Shown here one piece after another: positions 14,337-22,647 of a stretch of DNA of 25,176 nucleotides (positions are counted from its first letter, which is position 1; the number at the start of each line of letters is the position of its first letter). This stretch comes from a virus, in IMG/VR virus record IMGVR_UViG_3300000117_000223, positions 1 through 25,176 of that record; one strand, given 5' to 3'. Position numbers and translations under genes: made by a program. The notes beneath the pieces are model-generated. The model saw only the letters and a list, made by a program, of their open reading frames with translations. It was not told the DNA's origin and did not search any database.

Positions 14337-16175
14337 ATGTCAAACATAGTCGAAAGATTAACAGAAAACATCGTTGCTCGTGACCTCCGTCAAGAAGGCG
14401 CTGCCCTAGTTTCCAAATGGGAAAAAACAGGTCTACTTGAGGGTCTCGGTGATGATAGAACAAAGGACAACATGTCCCGTCTCTTAGAGAACCAAGCCAA
14501 GGAACTTCTACGTGAGGCTTCCACAATGGCAGCAGGTGATGTCGAAGGTTTCGCCGCCGTCGCATTCCCAATCGTCCGTCGTGTATTCGGCGGTCTACTC
14601 GCTAACGATCTCGTTAGTGTTCAACCAATGAGTCTACCAAGTGGTCTCATCTTCTTCCTAGACTTCCAGAAGGCAAATGCCCGTCTAGGTGATGACGCTG
14701 CTGATTCCGTTTACGGTGGTGGCGTTGTTGGTCAGGCAATCACAGGTGGTGTATCACTAACCGGTCGTAACGCTGAAAAGTCACTTTACAGTCTAAACAA
14801 CGGTTACTCCTCACCAGTTTCCGGTGCAGTAACTGACATGAACGTCGGTCTAGAAGTTGTCGCTTCAGGTGCTATCGACTCATCAGGTCTATTCCAGTTC
14901 ATGGATAACGATCCTGCTGACCAGATCACAATCGAAGAGGCAAGAAGAATTCTTCGTTACGATCCAGATCTACCATCAGGAACTGGTATCATCATCGCTG
15001 AGGGTGAGGCAACTGACTTACCACAACTCAACCGTGATGACTTGGTTGCTATTTCTTACCGTGACGAGAATGGTGCAGTCCTATCAGGTACTGCTGCTCA
15101 GTTCTCACTAACACAGGTTCGTCGTTTGACCACCTATGCTACTGCTTCAAACGGTACACCAAACAACGCTAGAATCTTCTCAGTGTTCACCACAACTGCT
15201 TCCGTTAACGTAGCAAATGATTCTACTGCTCTTCTTGACGCTGCTGCCAACATTCCAGTTGATCAGACAGTCGCAAGAGTTCAGTACGCTACTGCTGATA
15301 ACTTCGCAACAGGATTGGGCGATCCCGGTTCAGTCGCTGGTACAGCAAGTTGGTTGCTAGAAGGTGACGTTGAGGGTGCTGCCCCAACATTTGGTGATGT
15401 AAGCAATGAGATCCCAGAGATCGACATCAAAGTAGATTCAGTTGCTGTAACAGCAGTAACTAAGAAACTACGTGCTAAGTGGTCACCAGAGTTAGGTCAA
15501 GACCTAAACGCTTACCACAACCTCGACGCCGAGGTAGAGTTAACTGGTATTCTTTCTGAGCAGGTCGCTCTAGAAATCGATCGTGAGATCCTAGAAGACC
15601 TCATCAAGAGAGCAACTGCCGGTACACTACACTGGTCACGTCAACCCGGTCGTTTCGTTAACCGCGAGACTGGTGCTGATTTAGAGGAAGCCAGTTCCTC
15701 AACTGGTTACCCAGAGTTTACTGGTACCGTTTCTGAGTGGTACGAGACCCTCATTGAGACAATCAATGACGTTTCTGCTCGTATCCACAGAAAGACACTT
15801 CGCGGTGGTGCTAACTTCCTAGTTTGCTCACCAGAAGTTGCCAACATCCTTGAGTTCACCGCTGGTTTCCGCGCAAGCGTCAGCGTTGATTCAAATGGTA
15901 CCGCTGGTGCTGTAAACGTTGGTTCAATCTCTAAGAAGTTTGACGTATACGTCGACCCATACTTCCCACGTAACGTAGTTCTCGTTGGTCGTAAGGGTGC
16001 TAGTTTCCTAGAGAGCGGTTACGTTTACGCTCCATACGTCCCACTACAGGTCACTCCAACCATCTTTGGTACAGAGGACTTTGCACCACGTAAGGGTGTA
16101 ATGACTCGCTACGCCAAGAAGATGGTTCGTCCTGACATGTACGGTCTAGTAATTTGCCATAACTTGGTTGGTTAA
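14337..16175 (+). CDS. 23: Major capsid protein gp23
   Basis: HK97-fold shell protein, 612 residues against 521 in T4. The N-terminus is a removable helical arm (1-60). LLRE|AS fits the gp21 rule [L/I]-x-E, so cleavage after E60 is predicted, close to E65 in T4. The mature part begins with the conserved FPIVRRVFGGLLANDLVSVQPMSLPSG block. The C-terminal region has KLRAKWSPELGQDLNAYHNLDAEVEL, RIHRKTLRGGANFLVCSPEVAN, DVYVDPYFPRN and FAPRKGVMTRYAKKMVRPDMYG, all typical of gp23. Residues about 260-365 look like an enlarged insertion domain. Codon use differs from neighbours (CGT for Arg, many C-ending codons), consistent with very high expression. AGGAGG sits at optimal spacing, and a terminator follows. 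Confidence 0.97.
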   Translation: MSNIVERLTENIVARDLRQEGAALVSKWEKTGLLEGLGDDRTKDNMSRLLENQAKELLREASTMAAGDVEGFAAVAFPIVRRVFGGLLANDLVSVQPMSLPSGLIFFLDFQKANARLGDDAADSVYGGGVVGQAITGGVSLTGRNAEKSLYSLNNGYSSPVSGAVTDMNVGLEVVASGAIDSSGLFQFMDNDPADQITIEEARRILRYDPDLPSGTGIIIAEGEATDLPQLNRDDLVAISYRDENGAVLSGTAAQFSLTQVRRLTTYATASNGTPNNARIFSVFTTTASVNVANDSTALLDAAANIPVDQTVARVQYATADNFATGLGDPGSVAGTASWLLEGDVEGAAPTFGDVSNEIPEIDIKVDSVAVTAVTKKLRAKWSPELGQDLNAYHNLDAEVELTGILSEQVALEIDREILEDLIKRATAGTLHWSRQPGRFVNRETGADLEEASSSTGYPEFTGTVSEWYETLIETINDVSARIHRKTLRGGANFLVCSPEVANILEFTAGFRASVSVDSNGTAGAVNVGSISKKFDVYVDPYFPRNVVLVGRKGASFLESGYVYAPYVPLQVTPTIFGTEDFAPRKGVMTRYAKKMVRPDMYGLVICHNLVG

Positions 16176-16199
16176 TTGCTAATGCGTAGTTAAGGGTTG

Positions 16200-16236
16200 C
16201 CCCTCATCCGTTTCGACGGGTGGGGGGTTTCTCTTT
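16200..16236 (+). terminator. Intrinsic terminator after gp23
   Basis: A 12-base-pair stem (CCCCTCATCCGT with ACGGGTGGGGGG, two G:U pairs) is closed by a TTCG loop and followed by TTTCTCTTT. It ends the capsid transcript 25 bases after the gp23 stop and lies just before the next promoter-like element. Confidence 0.92.
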
Positions 16237-16241
16237 AATAA

Positions 16242-16260
16242 AACTATTTAGATAGTAGGA
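16242..16260 (+). promoter_or_regulatory. Third copy (partial) of the promoter-like element
   Basis: AACTATTTA is shared with the copies before gp22 and gp18, then GATAGTAGGAG replaces TTGTAGC. It forms a small dyad (CTAT-TTAG-ATAG). Located between the gp23 terminator and the start of the neck genes (ATG 16271), it is well placed to restart transcription. Confidence 0.5.
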
Positions 16261-16270
16261 GATTACGTGA

Positions 16271-17560
16271 ATGTCAGTACCAGATTTAACACCGTTAAGT
16301 AATTCAAGCAAAGTAATTTTGCCAATTACAGGAACACCCGATAATGTAAATGCTTCAAGCAACCCATTACCATTTGGTTTTTATATGCAAGGACCAGATT
16401 CCGCAGCATTTGCTTCAGGTGCAGCAGATCAGGTTAGTTTTGTTTACAAGAAATTAGGTGGCGATGTATTAGATATTGAATTAACTCAATACAATGTTTA
16501 TGCAGCATATGAAGAAGCAGTGTTGGAATATTCATACTTGGTAAACATTCACCAAGCAAAGAACTCGTTAAACAACCTACTTGGCGCTACAACCGCTTCT
16601 TTTGATGAAGACGGACAGATTGTCGCTGGTGATGCTTTAAGCGGTTCTAACATCGAAATGGCGCTTCCTAGATATACGTTTGATTACACAAGAAGAGTTG
16701 CTGAAGGCATTGCTTCTGAAGCGGGTGCTGGTGGTGGTTTAACTTACTATACAGCATCATTTGTTCCAACTGCTAGTGTGCAAGATTACGATTTACAGCA
16801 AATCGTTAGTTCATCAATTACAAATGGAACGTTGACATTAAACAGCGGCGACACAGTTGGCGATAATAAAATTATTATTAGAAACGTTTATTACAAAACA
16901 CCAAGATCAATGTGGAGATTCTTTGCATATTATGGTGGTTTGAATGTTATTGGTAACTTATCAACATATGGTCAATATGCTGACGATTCAACTTTTGAAA
17001 TTGTTCCAACTTGGCAGAACAAACTTCAGGCAATAATGTATGAAGATTCAATTTACACCAGAACTTCACACTATTCATACGAAGTTATTAATAATAAATT
17101 AAGATTGTTCCCAACTCCAAGCACTGTTGGTTCACCAGATAGATTTTATTTTAGATTTACTGTAAAGAAAGATTCATTTGAGGAATATCCAGATCGTAAA
17201 ACTGGAACAAAGGGTGTCAATAACATGAACAACCTACCATTCCAGAATATTCCATATGCATCAATCAACTCAATTGGTAAGCAATGGATTCGTAGATTTG
17301 CTCTAGCACTTTGCAAGGAAATGCTTGGACAGATCAGAGGAAAGATGGGCAACGCCGTTCCACTTCCAGGTGGTAACATTACACTTAATGCACCTTCTTT
17401 GTTGGCAGAAGCAGCAAAAGAAATGGGTGATTTAAGAACAGAACTTAAGACAGTATTAGACGAATTAACTTATGAGAAATTGTTAACAAAAGACTCTAAT
17501 ATGACCAAGGCAACTGCGGAAACACTCAAACAAGTCCCAGTTCCATTATTTGTAGGGTAA
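16271..17560 (+). CDS. Neck / head-completion protein, gp13-like
   Basis: A 429-residue protein whose start has TAGGAG upstream. Residues about 60-95 (VYKKLGGDVLDIELTQYNVYAAYEEAVLEYSYL) match the opening helix-turn pattern of connector proteins of the gp13/adaptor type, in which a protomer of the neck ring sits under the portal. Downstream are RNVYYKTPRSMWRFFAYYGG, KLRLFPTPS and QWIRRFALALCKEMLGQIRGK, a helical bundle, then a C-terminal ELTYEKLLTKDSNM tail. It is longer than T4 gp13 (309). The order with the next two genes (short ring protein, then gp15-like) mirrors 13-14-15 of T4, which supports the call more than sequence identity does. Confidence 0.65.
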   Translation: MSVPDLTPLSNSSKVILPITGTPDNVNASSNPLPFGFYMQGPDSAAFASGAADQVSFVYKKLGGDVLDIELTQYNVYAAYEEAVLEYSYLVNIHQAKNSLNNLLGATTASFDEDGQIVAGDALSGSNIEMALPRYTFDYTRRVAEGIASEAGAGGGLTYYTASFVPTASVQDYDLQQIVSSSITNGTLTLNSGDTVGDNKIIIRNVYYKTPRSMWRFFAYYGGLNVIGNLSTYGQYADDSTFEIVPTWQNKLQAIMYEDSIYTRTSHYSYEVINNKLRLFPTPSTVGSPDRFYFRFTVKKDSFEEYPDRKTGTKGVNNMNNLPFQNIPYASINSIGKQWIRRFALALCKEMLGQIRGKMGNAVPLPGGNITLNAPSLLAEAAKEMGDLRTELKTVLDELTYEKLLTKDSNMTKATAETLKQVPVPLFVG

Positions 17561-17566
17561 TAAAGA

Positions 17567-18052
17567 ATGGCAGATGATAAATGGACAAGACCTGATGCGC
17601 CACCGCCTCCACTTTTTACGGGGCAGAAAGAGGCAGACTTTGTTAAGCAGATCAATGACGAGGTTATTGAGCGTGTTGCTGGTCAACAAATTCTTTATTT
17701 TGCTATCTCAAGAGAACACTCAAATTATCATCCACTTTACGGCGAGGCAATAGAAAAAACATACTTACCACCAGTTAGAGTGTACAGTCGTGTAAAGTGG
17801 AATGGTACAAAAACTGAGTTTACAAAGTACGGTGTTGATAGAAGACCACAAATTGTAGTCGATTTTCATAAGAGGCGCTTAACAGAGGATCAGGATCTTT
17901 ATGTTCGTGTCGGTGACTTTGTTCGCTATGGCGATTTCGATTATGAGATTGTTGAATTGAGTGAACCAAAACTACTCTTTGATCAGACAGATAGAAGTTT
18001 TGAGATTAGTGCAACTTGTATTTTAGCAAGAGAAGGAAAATTTAACCCATAG
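17567..18052 (+). CDS. Neck / head-closure protein, gp14-like by position
   Basis: A 161-residue protein, six bases after the gp13-like gene. The N-terminus is charged and Pro-rich (DAPPPPLFTG), then comes a helix (KEADFVKQINDEVIERVAGQ). A β-rich body follows (ILYFAISREHSNYHPLYGEA, PVRVYSRVKWNG, QIVVDFHKRRL, DLYVRVGDFVRYGDFDYEIVEL, SFEISATCIL). The GDFVRYGDFDYEIVEL section reads like the barrel of head-tail joining proteins, where the DNA-exit channel is closed. T4 gp14 has 256 residues and clear identity to it is not visible, so the name rests on order between gp13-like and gp15-like genes. Head-closure ring is the likely role. Confidence 0.62.
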   Translation: MADDKWTRPDAPPPPLFTGQKEADFVKQINDEVIERVAGQQILYFAISREHSNYHPLYGEAIEKTYLPPVRVYSRVKWNGTKTEFTKYGVDRRPQIVVDFHKRRLTEDQDLYVRVGDFVRYGDFDYEIVELSEPKLLFDQTDRSFEISATCILAREGKFNP

Positions 18053-18061
18053 GATTATTAA

Positions 18062-19030
18062 ATGCTACCAAAGTATATTGAAGAAAATTACAAGTTTAAC
18101 AATTATCGTGATGCTCTAAGAAAAGCAGAAACTCTTGGGTGTGTTGGAACACATACAGAGGATGGAAACTATTACCCATGTAAGAATGCTGATGAATTAT
18201 ATAAATCAGCATATTCAGTGCAGTATGATACACTAGTCCCTTCTACATTTGAAACAATTGATATGGCGCTTTACGATTGGTTGAATCAAACTATTGATTT
18301 ATTCGCAACTCGTAATGATGGTTGGCGCAAAGTTCCAATCATTTGGTTAACTCAAGAGAGAGCATTTCAAATTAAAGACGATAGAGAAATGAGAGAGTTG
18401 GGTACTGAGTCTTTAAAATTTCCAATGATCTCAGTACAAAGAACAACTGTTAAAAAAACAGATCCAAAAGACTCTCCGATACCAGCAAAACTATTTGCTA
18501 ATAGTGACGGAACAACATTAACAATTGCTAGGAAAGTCAAGCAATCTAAAACTAAAAACTTTGCAAATGCAACAAGTTTAAGACTTTATAAACAAAATAA
18601 CTTTAAATTTAAAAATGAAAAAGTTGTTTATGAAATGGCAACAGTTCCTTTGCCAATTTATCATGATTTGAATTATGAAATAAATTTAAGAGCAGAGTAT
18701 CAACAACAAATCAACGACATGATTAGACCTTTTGCAACTTTTAACAATAACATAAATCAATTCATGATTAGAGATAGTGGACACAGTTATGAGGCATTTT
18801 TAGAAACAGACTATGGTGTAACAAGTAACATAAGCAATCTTGATAGTAATGAAAAAGTATATGAAGCAAGCATTAAGATAAAAGTCATAGGATACATTAT
18901 GGGTGCTGGTGAAAATCAAAAAGGTCCACAAGTTGCAAGAAAAGAAAATTTTGTTGAAGTACGTTTCCCTAGAGAACATGTTATGTTGGGCGATATCAAT
19001 GAATTCTCAGATGACGGATATAGACCCTAG
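18062..19030 (+). CDS. 15: Tail sheath stabiliser / tail completion protein gp15-like
   Basis: A 322-residue protein. In T4, gp15 caps the top of the tail and fixes the last sheath ring to the neck. Residues about 60-110 (MALYDWLNQTIDLF, GWRKVPIIWLTQERAFQ) correspond to the FIRVPITYASKE part of gp15. KFPMISVQRTTVKK matches its following strand. VVYEMATVPLPIYHDLNYEINLRAEYQQQINDMIRPFATFNNN matches, in pattern, the T4 run with YELSIFTRYEDDMFQIVEQILPYF. The C-terminal YEASIKIKVIGYIMG is the matching core strand. The first 60 residues, with two Cys, are extra. It sits just before the sheath gene, as expected for its partner. Confidence 0.72.
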   Translation: MLPKYIEENYKFNNYRDALRKAETLGCVGTHTEDGNYYPCKNADELYKSAYSVQYDTLVPSTFETIDMALYDWLNQTIDLFATRNDGWRKVPIIWLTQERAFQIKDDREMRELGTESLKFPMISVQRTTVKKTDPKDSPIPAKLFANSDGTTLTIARKVKQSKTKNFANATSLRLYKQNNFKFKNEKVVYEMATVPLPIYHDLNYEINLRAEYQQQINDMIRPFATFNNNINQFMIRDSGHSYEAFLETDYGVTSNISNLDSNEKVYEASIKIKVIGYIMGAGENQKGPQVARKENFVEVRFPREHVMLGDINEFSDDGYRP

Positions 19031-19047
19031 TCTTTGCCGTATTTCTA

Positions 19048-19075
19048 AACTATTTATTGTAGCATAATTGGGAGA
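19048..19075 (+). promoter_or_regulatory. Repeated promoter-like element upstream of the sheath gene
   Basis: AACTATTTATTGTAGC (19048-19063) is identical to the copy at 13276-13291, and ATAATTGGGAG follows, leading to ATG 19082. It occupies the 51-base gap after the gp15-like gene. Likely late promoter or regulator site for the sheath-tube transcript. Confidence 0.6.
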
Positions 19076-19081
19076 TATTTT

Positions 19082-22039
19082 ATGAGTGCCAGAAAATTTA
19101 AGTTTATTTCACCCGGCGTTTTCCTAAACGAGATTGATAATACACAACTACCAAACGAACCAGCAGAGACTGGTCCATTGTTTGTTGGTAGAGCAAAGTA
19201 TGGTCCAGCAATGAGACCTGTAACAGTTGACTCATTTGCTGAGTTTGTACAGTTATATGGTGAACCAGTTCCAGGTGGAAAGTCTGATGATGTTTGGAGA
19301 AACGGCAATGAGCAGTCTCCTATGTACGGTACTTACACTGCACAATCCTGGTTAAGAAACTCATCAACCTGCACCTACGTTAGAATGTTGGGTTCTGAGC
19401 ATACTGAAGCAACCACAGCAGGAAAGGCAGGTTGGAAAATCACAGGTGTTTCCCCACTTGGACTTGATATTCCCCATGGTGGACAGTTCCCAGAGTTTAC
19501 AGGCGATGCAACTGGTTCTGCTTACGGACTCTTTGTATTCCCAAACCAACTTAGTGGTTCTGAGACAGAAAGCGCTCACGGAACTGGATCATTGGTCGCA
19601 ACATGGTATGTAGAGGACGGTCTTGTTGGACTAGTAGGTAAAGACACCTTTGGTTCAAACGTTAATGCTGATACCGCGCCTACTGGTATGTGTACTTTGA
19701 TTGCATCAGACGATAGCGGCAAATTCACAGTTGTAATTACAGGTTCAACTGGATACGATAAAGATCGTATCATAAGTTTTTCATTGAATGAGAATAATAA
19801 AGATTATCTCAGAAATGTTTTTAACACAAACCCAGCATTAGTCAATAAGTCAATTACTAAATCATCTCAACGAGAGAGATACTGGTTGGGCGAGACTTAT
19901 GCTAGAGAGTTTAGTCAAAAATTAACACGAGGTGTAGTTACAGGATCTGGTGGCGCTTCCCAGGGATCACCCAATGCAACTTACTTGGGTGCAATAATTC
20001 CCCTAGCAACCGGTTCTGATGCAAGACATAGTAACAGGCAAATACCTTTTGAGAGAGGTACAACAAGAAATAACCCAGCAACAGGTATGGTTTTTGGTCA
20101 GGACTTGGGTGGCGCTGCTGCTTCAGGTTCTTACACATATGGTAATATGACTGAGTTGTTTAAGTTCCACGCCCTAGATCATGCTGAGTGGGCACAGAAC
20201 AATCTCAAGGTTTCTATTGCCAATATTAACTATTCGCAAGATCAGTTCAATAAGTTTGGTACATTTGACGTTCTAGTTCGCCGCGCTAGTGATACAGACG
20301 CAGCACCAGTTGTTTTGGAGAGATTCAGCAATTGTAACTTAGACGCAAACTCTTTAGACTATGTTGCAAGAAAAATTGGCGATCAGTTCTTACAGTTCGA
20401 TCCAGTTACAAGAAGATTAAGAACAAGAGGTGAGTACCCTAACAGTTCAAAATACATTAGAATTGAAATGGATGCTGACGATTACGATTCTCAATTGTTG
20501 CCATTCGGATATTACGGTCCTTTAAAGTACAAAGATATTGAAGTGGATAGAGAGACAAACACTCAGCAGAATAACTTTGGTACTGGCATATTTGGACTAG
20601 GTGCCAAAAATATCTTCGATGGTGCTCAAGACCAATTAATTATTACAGGTTCAGGTCTCGGCGCTAGTGGATTCAAGGGACCAGGACTTAAGTTGCTTTA
20701 CCCATCTCACGAATTGAGAATTTCTGGTAACCAAGATGGTTTAGCAGACCAAACTGACGCTTACTGGGGTGTTTGGACTGGTATCTCTAAGACAAGTAAC
20801 AAGTTTAACCGCGATTACGCCGACTTGAATAGAAACAGATCAGACATTATCACTGCGCCACTAACTGATACCGCGTACAGTGAGTACCAATACATCTTTA
20901 CTCTTGACGAAGTTGTATCTGGATCATCAGATGGTATTCTAAGTTGGGTTTCAGGTTCAAGAGTAGATGGTGATGCCATTTCTGCTCAGTCAGGATTTAC
21001 CTACAAGAATGTACTTGATAAGGGTGTTGATAGATTTACAATGCCCATGTACGGTGGTTCTGATGGTCTTGACATCACAGAGAAAGACCCCTTCAGAAAC
21101 ACCTTGTTAGATGGTAAGACAGAAACAACCAACTATGCATACAACACTGTCAAAGAGACAATTGATATTGTTAAAGATCCTGAGTTTGTTCCATACAACT
21201 TAATCTCAGTTCCCGGCATTACTAATGAGCAGTTAACCACACACCTCATTAACACTGCCGAGGCAAGAGCAGACGCTCTAGCAGTTATCGATCTAAAGGG
21301 TGACTTCCAACCCTCACACGAAGACGATGACGGTAAGGTATACCCTAACTTAAGTGAGACAATTTCTAACTTGAAAGAGCGTCAGATTAACTCAAGTTAC
21401 GGTTGCGCTTACTACCCCTTCGTTCAGATTAGAGATACTCTAGAAGGACAGTTAGTATATGTCCCAGCATCTGTTGCCGCTATCGGCGCAATGTCTTACA
21501 CAGACAGAGTGAGAGCACCATGGTTTGCACCAGCAGGATTCAACCGTGGTGGTCTTTCAAGCGGCATTGTTGGTCTACCAGTTGTTAACGTAACTGAGAA
21601 ACTTACATCGCAAGATAGAGACCTTCTATACGACGCCAACATTAACCCAATTGCCTCATTCCCAAATGAGGGCATTGTAATCTTTGGTCAGAAGACTCTA
21701 CAGGTTACAAGAAGTGCTTTGGATAGAATTAACGTTCGTAGATTGTTGATCTTTATCAAGAAAGGTATTTCTAACATCGCTGCTGGTATCTTGTTTGAAC
21801 CAAACGTTCGTGCTACATGGGCACGATTCATTGGTCAAGCAGAACCCTTCTTATCAGATGTTCAAGCAAGATTTGGTTTGGATGAGTACAAGTTGGTTCT
21901 TGATGAGACAACAACAACACCGGACTTAGTTGATAGAAACATTCTGTACGCCAAGGTTTACTTGAAACCAACCCGTGCAATTGAGTTTGTTGCTGTTGAC
22001 TTCATTATTACCAACACTGGTGCATCTTTTGAGGATTAA
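19082..22039 (+). CDS. 18: Contractile tail sheath protein gp18, unusually long
   Basis: This protein forms the hexameric sheath rings that contract to drive the tube through the host envelope. The N-terminal arm and first domain are typical: KFISPGVFLNEIDNTQLP, ETGPLFVGRAKYGPAMRPVTV and SFAEFVQLYGEP. The C-terminal core (about 700-985) carries the conserved APWFAPAGFNRG block, INVRRLLIFIKKGISNIAAG, FEPNVRATWARFIGQAEPFL and the final YAKVYLKPTRAIEFVAVDF strand that links neighbouring subunits. The 985-residue length exceeds T4 (659) by more than 300. The excess lies mostly in the middle, about residues 110-650, which would be outward-facing surface domains. The start follows GGGAG and a promoter-like element. 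Confidence 0.95.
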   Translation: MSARKFKFISPGVFLNEIDNTQLPNEPAETGPLFVGRAKYGPAMRPVTVDSFAEFVQLYGEPVPGGKSDDVWRNGNEQSPMYGTYTAQSWLRNSSTCTYVRMLGSEHTEATTAGKAGWKITGVSPLGLDIPHGGQFPEFTGDATGSAYGLFVFPNQLSGSETESAHGTGSLVATWYVEDGLVGLVGKDTFGSNVNADTAPTGMCTLIASDDSGKFTVVITGSTGYDKDRIISFSLNENNKDYLRNVFNTNPALVNKSITKSSQRERYWLGETYAREFSQKLTRGVVTGSGGASQGSPNATYLGAIIPLATGSDARHSNRQIPFERGTTRNNPATGMVFGQDLGGAAASGSYTYGNMTELFKFHALDHAEWAQNNLKVSIANINYSQDQFNKFGTFDVLVRRASDTDAAPVVLERFSNCNLDANSLDYVARKIGDQFLQFDPVTRRLRTRGEYPNSSKYIRIEMDADDYDSQLLPFGYYGPLKYKDIEVDRETNTQQNNFGTGIFGLGAKNIFDGAQDQLIITGSGLGASGFKGPGLKLLYPSHELRISGNQDGLADQTDAYWGVWTGISKTSNKFNRDYADLNRNRSDIITAPLTDTAYSEYQYIFTLDEVVSGSSDGILSWVSGSRVDGDAISAQSGFTYKNVLDKGVDRFTMPMYGGSDGLDITEKDPFRNTLLDGKTETTNYAYNTVKETIDIVKDPEFVPYNLISVPGITNEQLTTHLINTAEARADALAVIDLKGDFQPSHEDDDGKVYPNLSETISNLKERQINSSYGCAYYPFVQIRDTLEGQLVYVPASVAAIGAMSYTDRVRAPWFAPAGFNRGGLSSGIVGLPVVNVTEKLTSQDRDLLYDANINPIASFPNEGIVIFGQKTLQVTRSALDRINVRRLLIFIKKGISNIAAGILFEPNVRATWARFIGQAEPFLSDVQARFGLDEYKLVLDETTTTPDLVDRNILYAKVYLKPTRAIEFVAVDFIITNTGASFED

Positions 22040-22069
22040 ACTAATTAATAGGAGAGTAGGAGACTAAAA

Positions 22070-22624
22070 ATGCCAAACAAAGCAACACCAATTCCACCAT
22101 GGGCATCAGTTAAGATTGAACCAAAAAGAGAGTTTAAATTTATTCTAACTTTGGGTGAAATCCCAGCATGGGTTGTCACTGATTGTGATAGACCAAACCC
22201 AAATTTTGATGGACAAGTAAACCATGAGTTTTTAGGACATCAATTTAAGTTTCCTGGTAAATTAAAGTGGTCAGATATTAACATGACACTTGTTGAACCA
22301 ATTGATCCCGATGTATCTGGATTGGTGCTAGGTGCAGTTGAAAAGGCGGGTTATAACCCACCATCAACATGGACTGCCGACAATGAAGGTTGGAGAACTA
22401 CCTTTTCTAAAGAAAGATTTGTAACTGGAAACTTTGGTAATATTTCAGTCAAGGTATTAGATTCTGATGGAAATGAGATTGAGACATGGACTCTATACAA
22501 TTCATTTGTCAATGGTGTTTCCTACTCTAGTCTAAATTACGGTGGTAGCGCAATCAACACAGTAAAATTGACATTTTCCTATGATTATGCTACTTTGAAT
22601 ATTACAGAAATTAATCAAAATTAA
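22070..22624 (+). CDS. 19: Tail tube protein gp19
   Basis: The hexameric tube subunit inside the sheath, 184 residues (T4: 163). The typical features are a β-barrel with FKFILTLGEIPAWVVTDCDRP near the start and HQFKFPGKLKWSDINMTLVEP in the first hairpin. At the end it has SVKVLDSDGNEIETWTLYNSFVNGVSYSSLNYGGSAINTVKLTFSYDYA (by pattern), the W-x-LYN-x-F signature shared by T4-type tubes. A double purine-rich site (AGGAG, GTAGGAG) precedes the ATG, so strong translation is expected. It directly follows the sheath gene and is followed by a second, related tube gene. Confidence 0.92.
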   Translation: MPNKATPIPPWASVKIEPKREFKFILTLGEIPAWVVTDCDRPNPNFDGQVNHEFLGHQFKFPGKLKWSDINMTLVEPIDPDVSGLVLGAVEKAGYNPPSTWTADNEGWRTTFSKERFVTGNFGNISVKVLDSDGNEIETWTLYNSFVNGVSYSSLNYGGSAINTVKLTFSYDYATLNITEINQN

Positions 22625-22647
22625 TAGTGTGACATAATTATTGTAAG

